Notes: generated from the letters alone by a model not told the origin. 19,422 nucleotides of DNA from UBA11889 sp002313255 (GCA_913045265.1 CAJWQX010000052.1:1-19422), one strand, 5' to 3'; positions 6,291 to 14,591 are shown, counted from the stretch's first letter. Translations and numbers: made by a program.

Positions 6291-7601
6291 CTATAACCCA
6301 CGAGTTGCAGACAGTGTATCGAGGTACGGCGACCAGGAGGGTTCCCGGACATCCCCTGCCGACGACGGTAATTTATATTTAACCTGACCATCAATGGATA
6401 CTACGGCCAGTATACCTCGGCCCTGGTCCTGAGTCGCATATATCAACATGGTTCCGTTCGGCGCCAGCGACGGCGATTCATCCAGCGACGTTTTCGTCAA
6501 TACCCGGGGTTCTTCGTCAGTTTCAAGATCTTGCCAAGCGATGTGATAAATACCTTCACGCCGATGCACGTACACTAGATGCCGCCCGTCGGGGAGCAGC
6601 CGGGCACGGGCATTATAATCACCGTGAAACGTCAGCCTTTCGGTCAACGACGTCCGTAAATCGACCCGGTAAATCTGTGGTCGGCCACCACGATCCGACG
6701 TGAAAATCAGACTCTTCCCATCGGGCGTCCAGCCAGGTTCCGTATCTATGGCCGATATGTGGCGCGTTACCCGTCGAGGTCTGCGCGCCGGCGTCGCGAT
6801 CTCCATGGTATAGATTTCGGGATTTCCGTCCCTCGACAACACCATCGCCAATTCTCGCCCATCCGGGGAAAAGGCCGGGGCACCGTTAAGACCGGGATAG
6901 GAGGGAAGGCGCTGTCGAACGTTACTCTCAAGTTCCTGAATAACAATCGACGGCCTGCCGGTCTCAAAGGAAACGTATGCAATTCGTTGACCATCGGGGG
7001 ACCAACTAGGCGATAGAAGAGGTTCCGACGTCTCAAAAAGAGTCCGCGGACGTTCACCGTCCGAATCCGCCATCTCCAGTTTGTAGCGCGCGTACGAGGT
7101 TCCAATGTTTTCGACGAGGACGTATAGAATTCGCGTCGAAAAAGCACCCCTAATACCGGTTATTTCTTCATACACGTCATCCGCGATTCGGTGCGCGATG
7201 TCGCGCATACGATCTCGGGGCGCCGTGATTTCACCCGATTTCACCTCACGTTCGGCACTCACATCAAACAAGCGGTACGTCACCGTGATCCCACCGTCCA
7301 CGCGGCTAAGATGACGCCCGATAAGCAAGTACTCCATACCCAATATCCGCCAATCACGAAAGTAAACATCTTCTGGTTGGGATGGGTAGGAGAGCATGTT
7401 TTCTTTCTCAATAGGCGAAAATTGCCCGCTTCGTATCAGGTCAAACGAAATAACTCCGGAGATATCGCCCGTCGAATTAGACGACGCAAATGGGACAACG
7501 GCGATCGGGATAGGGTTGTCGTTTCCGCGGTCGATGACGATTTCTAGGGCATCTAAGCCCTGGAGGGAAGCGAATACGGCCCACCAGATCACTTTTTTCA
7601 A
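6291..7601 (-). CDS. tolB: Tol-Pal system protein TolB
   Basis: TolB is a periplasmic beta-propeller protein that binds Pal and TolA. The 436 residues begin with a short signal peptide (KKVIWWAVFASLQGLDA) and a mature N-terminus EIVIDRG. This is followed by a small alpha/beta domain (IPIAVVPFASSN) and a propeller with repeated PSWSPDGQRIAYVS, PAFSPDGRELAMV, PGWTPDGKSLIFTSDRGG and PSLAPNGTMLIYAT elements. The length matches E. coli TolB (about 430). The start is a TTG whose TTGA overlaps the tolA stop, with GGAGG about 10 nt upstream, so translation is coupled to tolA. In E. coli the mature TolB N-terminus switches between TolA and Pal binding; the equivalent stretch is preserved here. Confidence 0.97.
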   Translation of the reverse strand: MKKVIWWAVFASLQGLDALEIVIDRGNDNPIPIAVVPFASSNSTGDISGVISFDLIRSGQFSPIEKENMLSYPSQPEDVYFRDWRILGMEYLLIGRHLSRVDGGITVTYRLFDVSAEREVKSGEITAPRDRMRDIAHRIADDVYEEITGIRGAFSTRILYVLVENIGTSYARYKLEMADSDGERPRTLFETSEPLLSPSWSPDGQRIAYVSFETGRPSIVIQELESNVRQRLPSYPGLNGAPAFSPDGRELAMVLSRDGNPEIYTMEIATPARRPRRVTRHISAIDTEPGWTPDGKSLIFTSDRGGRPQIYRVDLRTSLTERLTFHGDYNARARLLPDGRHLVYVHRREGIYHIAWQDLETDEEPRVLTKTSLDESPSLAPNGTMLIYATQDQGRGILAVVSIDGQVKYKLPSSAGDVREPSWSPYLDTLSATRGL

Positions 7602-8323
7602 CGCAACAGATCCTCCGGTTTGAACAACAGTCGAAACTTACGGAATTGTGCTTCGAACACTTCGCTATCCTGAGGTACCTCAAAGCGCCGTGCTTTGCGA
7701 ACAGCAGCTAACGCGGACCGGTCGAACGCCGTACTTCCACTCGAATCGAGCAGGCTGACTGTATTCAAATCGCCGGTCGGGAAGAGCTCCACAAGAATAC
7801 CGGCGGCCATTTCGTTGCGGGCACTTGGCGGCCTCGACCAATGAGCTACGATACTGGCGTATATGCCGTCCACATAGGATTGTGCTACATCTTGATCGGC
7901 GCGAACGGAAATATCGATCGCGTCTTGAGTCAACGAGCGCTCAAAGTCGCGACGCCGCATTTCTTGAAGTTGTTGGCGCCGCGCTTTCATTCGTTCGCGT
8001 CGCTCACGCTCCATGCGTTGTTCGCCCGTTTCTTTTACTTTCGACGACGCGCTGTCTTGGTCACCAAACGCGCGATTTCGAACCGACGGAGTCTTCGGCG
8101 GCGTCGAAGTGATTTTCCCGTTCGTTTTTGCGGGCAGAGGTTTCTTTTTCGGTGCTGAGCGGCGCGTTTCACGAACGATGAGCATTGCCTTGATCGCTTT
8201 CGGCTGTACGACTACGGGTTCCCGAGAACTCGGCGCCCACTCCCATTCGAGCATTGCTACCACAACCGCATGGAGTACAAGTGCACCGACAATCGGCAGA
8301 CCGTAATCAGTTAGTTTTCCCAC
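7598..8323 (-). CDS. tolA: Tol-Pal system protein TolA, short form
   Basis: TolA spans the periplasm from the TolQ/TolR motor to TolB and Pal. The 241-residue chain has one transmembrane helix (about 9-26), a charged, Lys/Arg/Glu-rich helical middle region (about 95-130), and a C-terminal TonB/TolA-like domain (about 145-236: YVDGIYASIVAHWSRP through SGSTAFDRSALAAVRKA). E. coli TolA has 421 residues, so domain II is much reduced here. In the E. coli transmembrane helix Ser18 and His22 (SxxxH) contact TolQ/TolR. By eye His18 is kept here, while the serine position is Ala14. The start is GTG, 2 nt after the tolR stop. Position between tolR and tolB makes the assignment secure despite low sequence conservation. 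Confidence 0.94.
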   Translation of the reverse strand: MGKLTDYGLPIVGALVLHAVVVAMLEWEWAPSSREPVVVQPKAIKAMLIVRETRRSAPKKKPLPAKTNGKITSTPPKTPSVRNRAFGDQDSASSKVKETGEQRMERERRERMKARRQQLQEMRRRDFERSLTQDAIDISVRADQDVAQSYVDGIYASIVAHWSRPPSARNEMAAGILVELFPTGDLNTVSLLDSSGSTAFDRSALAAVRKARRFEVPQDSEVFEAQFRKFRLLFKPEDLLR

Positions 8324-8325
8324 CG

Positions 8326-8754
8326 TTAGACGTCCGGGGGGGCGGTGATGAGCCCAACGCTTTCTGCCCCCGACTTCTGTAGGACCGTCATTATCTCGAT
8401 CACCTCGGCATACGTTAGGTCCGCGTCTGCCCGAAGAAAAACGGGGATGTCTGGCCGCGCAGCAATAATCCGCAAGGCTTGGTCTTCCAATGAAAAGATT
8501 GTGACCCGATTGGCCTCCTTTTCCATGTTACGCATACCCACGTTAATGAATATCGCCCCATCACTACGAACGCTGACAATGAACGGATCGTCTTGGTCGT
8601 TGGACAGTGGATCGGAAGGTTTCTGCGGCAGATTTACCTCCACTCCTTGCGTCAATATCGGTGCAGTCGCCATGAAAATCACCAACAAAACCAACATCAC
8701 GTCGATATACGGCACCACGTTGATTTCAGACATCGGCTTACGACGGGTCGCCAT
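8326..8754 (-). CDS. tolR: Tol-Pal system protein TolR (ExbD/TolR family)
   Basis: TolR is the ExbD-like subunit of the proton-driven inner-membrane motor. The 142 residues begin with the characteristic MSEINVVPYIDVMLVLLV, with Asp18 in the single transmembrane helix as the likely protonated residue (equivalent to Asp23 of E. coli). A periplasmic domain follows (about 38-142), ending in IMTVLQKSGAESVGLIT. The length equals that of E. coli TolR. The ATG lies 3 nt after the tolQ stop and the gene ends 2 nt before tolA, so the three genes are packed as a translational unit. Confidence 0.97.
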   Translation of the reverse strand: MATRRKPMSEINVVPYIDVMLVLLVIFMATAPILTQGVEVNLPQKPSDPLSNDQDDPFIVSVRSDGAIFINVGMRNMEKEANRVTIFSLEDQALRIIAARPDIPVFLRADADLTYAEVIEIMTVLQKSGAESVGLITAPPDV

Positions 8755-8757
8755 ACT

Positions 8758-9438
8758 TTAGGTTTTTTCGGAATGTGCATGGCGGAACAAGATAGAGGTG
8801 AGCTCATCGGCAAACGCCTCGTATCGCTTCATCAGCACATCGACTCTAGTCGAGAAGCGGTTATAACCGATCACAGCAGGTATCGCTGCAAACAAACCCA
8901 TCGCTGTCGCAATAAGTGCTTCTGAAATTCCAGGTGCGACCGAAGCGAGCGTCGCTTGACTCATGTTGGCAAGGCTCCGAAACGAATTCATGATGCCCCA
9001 GACCGTTCCGAAAAGACCGACGTACGGACTCGTGGAACCCACGGTAGCAAGGAACCCGAGGTGCTTTTCGAGTTGTTCCTCCTCCCGCGAAACTTCTACC
9101 CGCATAACCCGCTGCACACCCTGCATGATCGAATCCGGGTCGGTATTGGGTTGCTCTGAGAGTCTTTGAAATTCGGTGAAGCCAGAAACGAACACCGTTT
9201 CGATTCCGGTGAGTGACGAATCGTTCCCCAGATCTTTATGCAACTCACGCAAATCAATTCCGCTCCAGAAGTAGTCCTCGAATTCGTTTAGCTCCGACTG
9301 CACCCGGTCGAGCGCTCTCCACCGCTGAAAAATCATTACCCAAGAAGCTATCGATACAGCCGCAAGCAGGGCCATGATTATTTGCACTAGCAAGCTCGCG
9401 TTTGCGACGAGCGCGTATATCGAGAGGGGTTCCGACAT
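8758..9438 (-). CDS. tolQ: Tol-Pal system protein TolQ (MotA/TolQ/ExbB family)
   Basis: TolQ forms the multimeric proton channel around TolR. The 226 residues show three membrane segments at about 14-37, 128-150 and 170-193, with the family signatures FLATVGSTSPYVGLFGTVWG and APGISEALIATAMGLFAAIPAV. The large cytoplasmic loop lies between helices 1 and 2. The length matches the E. coli protein (230). The ATG start follows the ruvB stop after 10 nt. The ybgC thioesterase gene, which in E. coli and Pseudomonas sits directly before tolQ, is not present here. Confidence 0.97.
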   Translation of the reverse strand: MSEPLSIYALVANASLLVQIIMALLAAVSIASWVMIFQRWRALDRVQSELNEFEDYFWSGIDLRELHKDLGNDSSLTGIETVFVSGFTEFQRLSEQPNTDPDSIMQGVQRVMRVEVSREEEQLEKHLGFLATVGSTSPYVGLFGTVWGIMNSFRSLANMSQATLASVAPGISEALIATAMGLFAAIPAVIGYNRFSTRVDVLMKRYEAFADELTSILFRHAHSEKT

Positions 9439-9448
9439 CAGTTAAATC

Positions 9449-10495
9449 TTATAGCTCAAGCTCGTTTTGATCGGATTGATTACCCACTGGCGTAGGCGGC
9501 GCTATCGAAAAATGGTGATACGCACGCTCAGTCGCAACCCGACCCCGCGGGGTACGCATCATATAACCCTGTTGAATGAGGTAGGGTTCGACGACATCCT
9601 CGATCGTATCCCGCTCTTCTCCAATCGCGGCCGCCAACGAATCCAGACCGACCGGTCCACCCGAGAACTTTTCAAGAATGGTGAGAAGTAGTTTTCGATC
9701 CATGACATCGATACCTTCCTCATCGACATTAAGTAACTCCAGTGCCGCGTCTGCCGTCTCGGCCGACACGTTTCCATCCGCCCGTACCTCCGCGTAATCC
9801 CTGACACGACGCAACAGTCGATTGGCCACTCGGGGCGTCCCGCGGGCCCGCCGCGCAATTTCCAACGCCCCCTCGGCATCGACTTTGACGTCAAGTCTTT
9901 GGCCAGTACGCGTCACAATTTCCGTCAATTCCTCGACCGCATAGAACTCAAGCCGGTGGACAATGCCGAATCGATCTCTTAGCGGCGAAGTCAGAAGGCC
10001 TGCGCGGGTCGTCGCTCCAATCAGAGTAAAAGGCTTGAGCGTATACGGTATCGAACGCGCCGCCGGTCCCTCACCGATAACGATGTCGATACGATAGTCC
10101 TCCATCGCCGGGTAGAGTATCTCTTCGACCGACGCCGACAACCGATGTATTTCGTCAATGAAAAGGACATCGTTCTCTTCAAGATTACTTAGGAGAGCGA
10201 CCAATTCGCCTGCCTTTTCAATGACAGGACCAGACGTAGTCTTCAATCCCACCTGCATTTCATTAGCGACGATATGGGCGAGCGTCGTCTTGCCAAGTCC
10301 AGGCGGGCCGAAGATCAAGGTGTGGTCCAGCGGTTCGTTACGTTTACGCGCCGCTTCGACAAATATCTGCATTTGTTCCTTAACGGAATTCTGTCCCACG
10401 AAGTCCCCTATCAATTTCGGCCGTAAGGCTCGATCAAAAGCCCTATCTTCGGTGCCGCTTTGTCCGGAAGTGATGCGGTCCGGTTTAATGCTCAT
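9449..10495 (-). CDS. ruvB: Holliday junction DNA helicase RuvB
   Basis: RuvB is the AAA+ motor that drives branch migration with RuvA. The 348 residues carry Walker A GPPGLGKT (63-70), Walker B DEIH (114-117), sensor 1 GATT (160-163), SPLRDRFG containing the arginine-finger region (170-177), and sensor 2 GTPRVANR (219-226). A C-terminal winged-helix DNA-binding domain ends with GYMMRTPRGRVAT. Length and motifs are all canonical. The ATG overlaps the ruvA stop (ATGA), so the RuvAB subunits are translationally coupled. The gene is followed within 10 nt by tolQ, so recombination and envelope genes share this transcript. Confidence 0.98.
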   Translation of the reverse strand: MSIKPDRITSGQSGTEDRAFDRALRPKLIGDFVGQNSVKEQMQIFVEAARKRNEPLDHTLIFGPPGLGKTTLAHIVANEMQVGLKTTSGPVIEKAGELVALLSNLEENDVLFIDEIHRLSASVEEILYPAMEDYRIDIVIGEGPAARSIPYTLKPFTLIGATTRAGLLTSPLRDRFGIVHRLEFYAVEELTEIVTRTGQRLDVKVDAEGALEIARRARGTPRVANRLLRRVRDYAEVRADGNVSAETADAALELLNVDEEGIDVMDRKLLLTILEKFSGGPVGLDSLAAAIGEERDTIEDVVEPYLIQQGYMMRTPRGRVATERAYHHFSIAPPTPVGNQSDQNELEL

Positions 10496-11082
10496 GCGTT
10501 TGTCGTCATCCGTTGCAACGCCATGCGGATAAGCTCTTCAACGGGTTCGCCCGCCGCGTAAACATTGTCAATGGCACGAGCTGCATCTAGTGGCCGATAA
10601 CCGAGTGAAACCAGAGCGAGCTCAGCTTCTCTTGCGGTTGATTCCTTGTTGGTAGCTCCACGGGTAATTCCAACGGGCAGTGTATCGAGCCGATCCTTGA
10701 GTTCCATCAGCAGCCGTTCAGCTGTCTTTTTGCCGACACCCGGAACGCGCGTCATCGCGGCAACGTCCTGGTCCGCTACGGACGTGGCGAATTGCTCAGG
10801 TGTAAGTGAAGAAAGAAGCGTCAATCCCAATTTTGGTCCGATGCCGTTGACCTTGATCAAGGCTCGAAATAGTTCCCGCTCCGCTAACGAGGCAAATCCA
10901 AACAAGGCGTGAGTATCGTCTCGGACGACAAGGTGGGTATAGACGTCGACCTCACCCTCGTGGCCTGCCACCGTCGCCAATGTCGTTCCGGTTACTTCCG
11001 CCTCGTACGCGACACCCTGCACATCGATGATTAGAACGTTATCGCTGATATTGACGACACGTCCTCGCAAGCGACTAATCAT
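10492..11082 (-). CDS. ruvA: Holliday junction-binding protein RuvA
   Basis: RuvA binds four-way junctions as a tetramer and loads RuvB. With the ATG at 11082 the protein has 196 residues and begins MISRLRGRV, the typical family start. The OB-fold domain (1-62) is followed by two helix-hairpin-helix motifs, VNGIGPKLGLTLL (78-90) and VPGVGKKTAERLL (113-125). The C-terminal domain III (about 150-196) contacts RuvB. A GTG eight codons upstream would extend the chain, but the ATG has AAGGAA in good position and overlaps the ruvC stop as ATGA. The 3' end overlaps ruvB as ATGA. Confidence 0.97.
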   Translation of the reverse strand: MISRLRGRVVNISDNVLIIDVQGVAYEAEVTGTTLATVAGHEGEVDVYTHLVVRDDTHALFGFASLAERELFRALIKVNGIGPKLGLTLLSSLTPEQFATSVADQDVAAMTRVPGVGKKTAERLLMELKDRLDTLPVGITRGATNKESTAREAELALVSLGYRPLDAARAIDNVYAAGEPVEELIRMALQRMTTNA

Positions 11083-11567
11083 GGCGTTCCTTGCTTTAGT
11101 TGCCACCGAGTATTGACATGACAGATAGCCACTGCAAGCGCATCGGACGCATCCGTCGACGGAACGCCCTGTAATTTGAGTAGCGCTTGGACCATATGTT
11201 GGACCTGGCCTTTGGTTGCTCCCCCACTACCGACCACGGATTGTTTAATACGGCGTGCGGCATACTCATTCACGCCGAGATCCTGCGTCACTGCCGCGGT
11301 AATGGCGGCTCCTCGGGCTTGACCCAATTTCAATGCCGACATGGGGTTGCGTGCCACGAAAACTTCTTCAATCGCAAACTCATCGGGCCGGTATTGTTTT
11401 ATGAGTTCATCAACGCCCTGAAAAATATCTTTGAGCCGGGACGGAAAATCGGGCCCTGTCGTATGTATACAACCGCTGGCGACGTAGATCGATGCCCCGT
11501 CCTCTATCCCCACGATGCCATATCCGGTCACGCGGGATCCTGGGTCAATCCCCAGAACACGAATCAC
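11079..11567 (-). CDS. ruvC: Crossover junction endodeoxyribonuclease RuvC
   Basis: RuvC cuts Holliday junctions symmetrically as a metal-dependent dimer. The 162 residues have the RNase H-like fold with all four acidic residues in place by position: Asp8 (LGIDPGS), Glu67 (FAIEEVF), and Asp139 and Asp142 (STDASDALAVAICH). RNPMSALKLGQARGAA (73-88) is also a family signature. The length is slightly under that of E. coli RuvC (173). The start is GTG, whose GTGA overlaps the yebC stop; no SD is evident, so expression probably depends on coupling to yebC. The order yebC-ruvC-ruvA-ruvB is standard in gammaproteobacteria. Confidence 0.97.
   Translation of the reverse strand: MIRVLGIDPGSRVTGYGIVGIEDGASIYVASGCIHTTGPDFPSRLKDIFQGVDELIKQYRPDEFAIEEVFVARNPMSALKLGQARGAAITAAVTQDLGVNEYAARRIKQSVVGSGGATKGQVQHMVQALLKLQGVPSTDASDALAVAICHVNTRWQLKQGTP
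11087..11092 (-). promoter_or_regulatory. Shine-Dalgarno (AAGGAA) that decides the ruvA start
   Basis: AAGGAA lies 4 nt before the ATG at 11082 on the minus strand and inside the ruvC 3' end. It selects the ATG over the GTG at 11106. Confidence 0.55.
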
Positions 11568-12304
11568 GAGGCCAACACAGAGTCTGGAAAGTCAGCGTTC
11601 GAATACACGTTCTGAACGTCGTCAAGATCCTCCAAGGCATCGATCAGAAGCAGATTTTTTTCGGCTGTGTCTGCATCACAAATACTCGTACTTGACGCCA
11701 CCATGGCAACTTCCACATGACCCGGTTCGACTTCGCGAGCGCGAAACACATCCACCACACGACCAAAACTTTCGAACGTCGTGATCACCGTCAGCGCGCC
11801 CTCGTCATCGCTGTCCACGTCTTCTGCACCGGCATCGAGAGCGACGTCCATAACCTCATCTTCATCCGCACCCGGAGCAAAGCTGATAAGTCCTCGGCGC
11901 TCGAATAGATAGGCAACGGATCCATCGGTTCCCAAGTTCCCACCGTATTTTGTAAACGCATGTCGAACCTCAGCCACCGTGCGGTTCTTATTATCGGTCA
12001 TGGCTTCGACCAGAATTGCCACACCGCCTGGCCCATAACCTTCGTAAACTAGCTCTTCAACGTCGTTTCCTTCCGGGTCGCGCGCGCCCCTCGCGATTGC
12101 CCTGTCAATCGTATCTCTAGGCATATTGACCGATAACGCATTATCGACTGCGGCGCGTAGTCGGGGATTGTCATCGACGAAAGTCCCGCCGAGTCTGGCA
12201 GCGACGGTGACTTCACGAGTAACTTTCGTCCACACTTTCGCGCGCTTGGCGTCTTGGCGCGCCTTTCGGTGTTTGATGTTGGCCCACTTTGAATGTCCAG
12301 CCAC
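11564..12304 (-). CDS. yebC: YebC/PmpR family protein (TACO1 family)
   Basis: The 246 residues begin with MAGHSKWANIKHRKARQDAKR, the hallmark of the family, and include YEGYGPGGVAILVEAMTDNKNRT and KYGGNLGTDGSVAYLF. These three-domain proteins have been described as DNA-binding regulators and, more recently, as ribosome-associated factors that relieve stalling at proline-rich stretches; the sequence does not choose between these roles. The acidic loop VDSDDEGALTV is usual. The start is GTG with GGAAGG immediately upstream, 12 nt after the aspS stop. It is the genomic partner of ruvC in many bacteria. Confidence 0.97.
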   Translation of the reverse strand: MAGHSKWANIKHRKARQDAKRAKVWTKVTREVTVAARLGGTFVDDNPRLRAAVDNALSVNMPRDTIDRAIARGARDPEGNDVEELVYEGYGPGGVAILVEAMTDNKNRTVAEVRHAFTKYGGNLGTDGSVAYLFERRGLISFAPGADEDEVMDVALDAGAEDVDSDDEGALTVITTFESFGRVVDVFRAREVEPGHVEVAMVASSTSICDADTAEKNLLLIDALEDLDDVQNVYSNADFPDSVLAS

Positions 12305-12316
12305 GCCTTCCGGTCC

Positions 12317-14077
12317 CTATTCGCCGTGTATTCGGATCCCGAGCTCGTGTAGTTGGTGCTCGTCCACTGAGCTCGGCGCCGACATCAAGAGGCACGAAGC
12401 CGTTTGAGTTTTCGGAAATGCAATCACATCGCGAATCGACTCAGTGCCGCTCATGAGCATAATTAATCGATCAAGACCAAGGGCTATTCCACCATGTGGC
12501 GGACAACCCAATCGAAGAGCCTCCAGCAGAAACCCAAATTTGATAACGCCTTCTTGACCAAGACCTAGCGCTTCGAAAACTGCAATTTGTACCGCTGCGT
12601 CGTGGATTCGCATGGACCCACCACCCAATTCGCACCCATTCATAACGACGTCGTATGCCCTCGCCCGCGCCGCGCCAGGATTCGATTGCAACTCGCTTAA
12701 CTCGCACGCCGGCTGGGTGAATGGATGATGCTCCGGCGCCCAGGTGCCGTCAGACGATTCATGGAACATTGGCCAATCGACAATCCAGCACGGTCGAAAC
12801 CCATCGGACAAGAGATCCATGTCGGTGCCCAGACGATTTCGGAGAGCCCCCATTGACTCATTCACGACTTGCGCCCTATCAGCTCCGAAAAATACGATGT
12901 CTCCCGTATCGGCCCCGACTCTCTCCAGCAGGCTCGTTATCACGTCTTCGGGTAAGAATTTCAGTATCGGCGACTGGACACCGTTGATGCCGCTTTGGGC
13001 GTCGTTCACCTTAATGTATGCGAGACCTTTCGCTCGATACTGACTCACAAACTCGGTGTAGTCGTCGATTTGCTTACGAGAAAGGACCTCGTTGGCATGA
13101 GGCACGCGAAGCGCGACAACTCGGCCTTGGGGATCGTTGGCGGGACCATTAAAAACTTTGAATTCAACCTCATTCATCAGGTCATCGATGTCGATCAGCT
13201 CCAATGGGTTTCGTAGGTCGGGACGATCCGATCCAAATCGCCGCATCGCCTCGCCGTGGGTGATGACGGGGAACGAGCCCAGATCTACCCCTAGAGCCTC
13301 GGAAAAAAGGCCCTTCAGCATTCCTTCGGTCAACCGCATCATCTCGCCCTCGTCAACGAACGACGCTTCAATATCAATCTGTGTGAATTCAGGCTGGCGG
13401 TCGTGCCGCAGATCTTCGTCGCGGTAGCAGCGAGCAATCTGGTAGTACTTGTCCATTCCGGACATCATGAGCAGTTGCTTAAATAGTTGCGGCGATTGCG
13501 GCAGAGCAAAAAATTCGCCCGCATGGGTACGACTTGGAACAAGATAATCCCTCGCTCCCTCTGGCGTTGCTCTAGTCAATGTCGGGGTTTCGATCTCCCA
13601 ATATCCTTCCGACTCGAGAAACCGGCGCACACAACTCGTCACCTCTGAACGAAGACGCAATCGTGCCTGCATCTCCGGTCGACGCAAATCCACGTATCGG
13701 TATCGAAGCCGGACGTCTTCGCCAGCCGACGAATATTCATCCAACTGGAAAGGCGGCGTCGCGGAAGCGTTGAGAATTTCTAAGGTGGAACCAAGAACCT
13801 CCACCTCCCCCGTCTTCATATCGGGATTAATCGTGCCTTCTGGCCTTGCACGCACGCGGCCGCGTGCGTGTAGAACGAACTCGTTACGAACCATATCTGC
13901 GACGGCAAAGCTCTCTTCGGTGTCGGGGTCGTAAACGACCTGAGCGATCCCGCTACGGTCGCGGATATCGAGAAAAATAACTCCGCCATGATCGCGACGT
14001 TTATGAACCCACCCTGTGAGCTCAACCTCCTCGCCAACGAAGCTCGAATTCAGTTCGCCGCAATAATGGGTGCGCAT
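12317..14077 (-). CDS. aspS: Aspartyl-tRNA synthetase (AspRS), bacterial type, probably non-discriminating
   Basis: AspRS charges tRNA-Asp with aspartate. The 586 residues contain an N-terminal OB-fold anticodon-binding domain (about 1-105) and a class II catalytic core with QSPQLFKQ (195-202) and motif 2 RCYRDEDLRHDRQPEFTQ (216-233). A bacterial GAD insertion (about 290-410) and motif 3 GGIALGLDRL (529-538) follow. The N-domain reads RRDHGG (His30) and RPEGTINPD (Gly81). The matching residues in Pseudomonas aeruginosa (His31, Gly83) mark a non-discriminating enzyme that also mischarges tRNA-Asn for the GatCAB amidotransferase route, whereas E. coli has Leu and Lys. This is inference from memory of the alignment. 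The ATG follows fmdB after 60 nt with only a weak SD. Confidence 0.97.
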   Translation of the reverse strand: MRTHYCGELNSSFVGEEVELTGWVHKRRDHGGVIFLDIRDRSGIAQVVYDPDTEESFAVADMVRNEFVLHARGRVRARPEGTINPDMKTGEVEVLGSTLEILNASATPPFQLDEYSSAGEDVRLRYRYVDLRRPEMQARLRLRSEVTSCVRRFLESEGYWEIETPTLTRATPEGARDYLVPSRTHAGEFFALPQSPQLFKQLLMMSGMDKYYQIARCYRDEDLRHDRQPEFTQIDIEASFVDEGEMMRLTEGMLKGLFSEALGVDLGSFPVITHGEAMRRFGSDRPDLRNPLELIDIDDLMNEVEFKVFNGPANDPQGRVVALRVPHANEVLSRKQIDDYTEFVSQYRAKGLAYIKVNDAQSGINGVQSPILKFLPEDVITSLLERVGADTGDIVFFGADRAQVVNESMGALRNRLGTDMDLLSDGFRPCWIVDWPMFHESSDGTWAPEHHPFTQPACELSELQSNPGAARARAYDVVMNGCELGGGSMRIHDAAVQIAVFEALGLGQEGVIKFGFLLEALRLGCPPHGGIALGLDRLIMLMSGTESIRDVIAFPKTQTASCLLMSAPSSVDEHQLHELGIRIHGE

Positions 14078-14137
14078 CCCGGAACCCTGGTCTGTGATAT
14101 GGAATTTGGGCGCGGGCAGCCTAACACAGCCCCACGG

Positions 14138-14554
14138 CTAATCGGAGCCAGAAGAGCTCGAGCTCGTGTTCTTAGACGACCCGCCCTTGGGTTCCCTCGA
14201 TGCCTTGGGTTCGGCTTTCTTGGTTGAATCCGCTGGCGACTCGGACTTTCCAGTGTCTTTCGAGACGTCGGTCTTGGAGGCATCAGACGTGGCTTCAGAT
14301 TTTGAGGATTCCGCTTCGCCCGACTTGTCCGGCGCGTTCTTCTTTTCGTCCCCCGCGATGTTCTTCTTATCGCCTGATTTGAAATCGGTTTCGTACCATC
14401 CGCTTCCCTTGAGTCGAAAGGCAGCGACCGAAACGAGTTTTTTTAGCTCAGCTTTACCGCACTCGGGACAATCCTTGAGTGGGTCTTCGCCGACCCGCTG
14501 AATCGTTTCAAACTGATGCTCACACGAAACACACGCGTACTCGTATATGGGCAC
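14138..14554 (-). CDS. FmdB-family zinc-ribbon protein with long low-complexity tail
   Basis: The N-terminal 50 residues are a zinc ribbon of the FmdB family: MPIYEYACVSCEHQFE with Cys8 and Cys11, then CPECG with Cys29 and Cys32, and LVSVAAFRLKGSGWY. Small proteins of this family commonly precede aspS in proteobacteria; the function is not established, although it was first proposed as a regulator. Residues from about 55 to 138 form a hydrophilic, probably disordered tail very rich in Lys, Ser, Glu, Asp and Ala, ending in a serine run. This tail is long compared with typical family members. The start is GTG with a strong AAGGAGG seven nucleotides upstream. It is the first gene of the long minus-strand operon. 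Confidence 0.9.
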   Translation of the reverse strand: MPIYEYACVSCEHQFETIQRVGEDPLKDCPECGKAELKKLVSVAAFRLKGSGWYETDFKSGDKKNIAGDEKKNAPDKSGEAESSKSEATSDASKTDVSKDTGKSESPADSTKKAEPKASREPKGGSSKNTSSSSSGSD

Positions 14555-14561
14555 CTCGGAA

Positions 14562-14568
14562 CCTCCTT
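14562..14568 (-). promoter_or_regulatory. Strong Shine-Dalgarno (AAGGAGG) for the fmdB-like GTG start
   Basis: On the minus strand the sequence reads AAGGAGG with 7 nt to the GTG at 14554. It supports the GTG start and strong initiation at the head of the operon. Confidence 0.75.
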
Positions 14569-14591
14569 ACCAATCTCAGGCAGCCGGGAAG

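Noticed and set aside
11083..11106. Eight-residue N-terminal extension of RuvA from a GTG.
   Set aside because: The ATG at 11082 gives the conserved RuvA N-terminus, has a good SD and overlaps the ruvC stop as ATGA.
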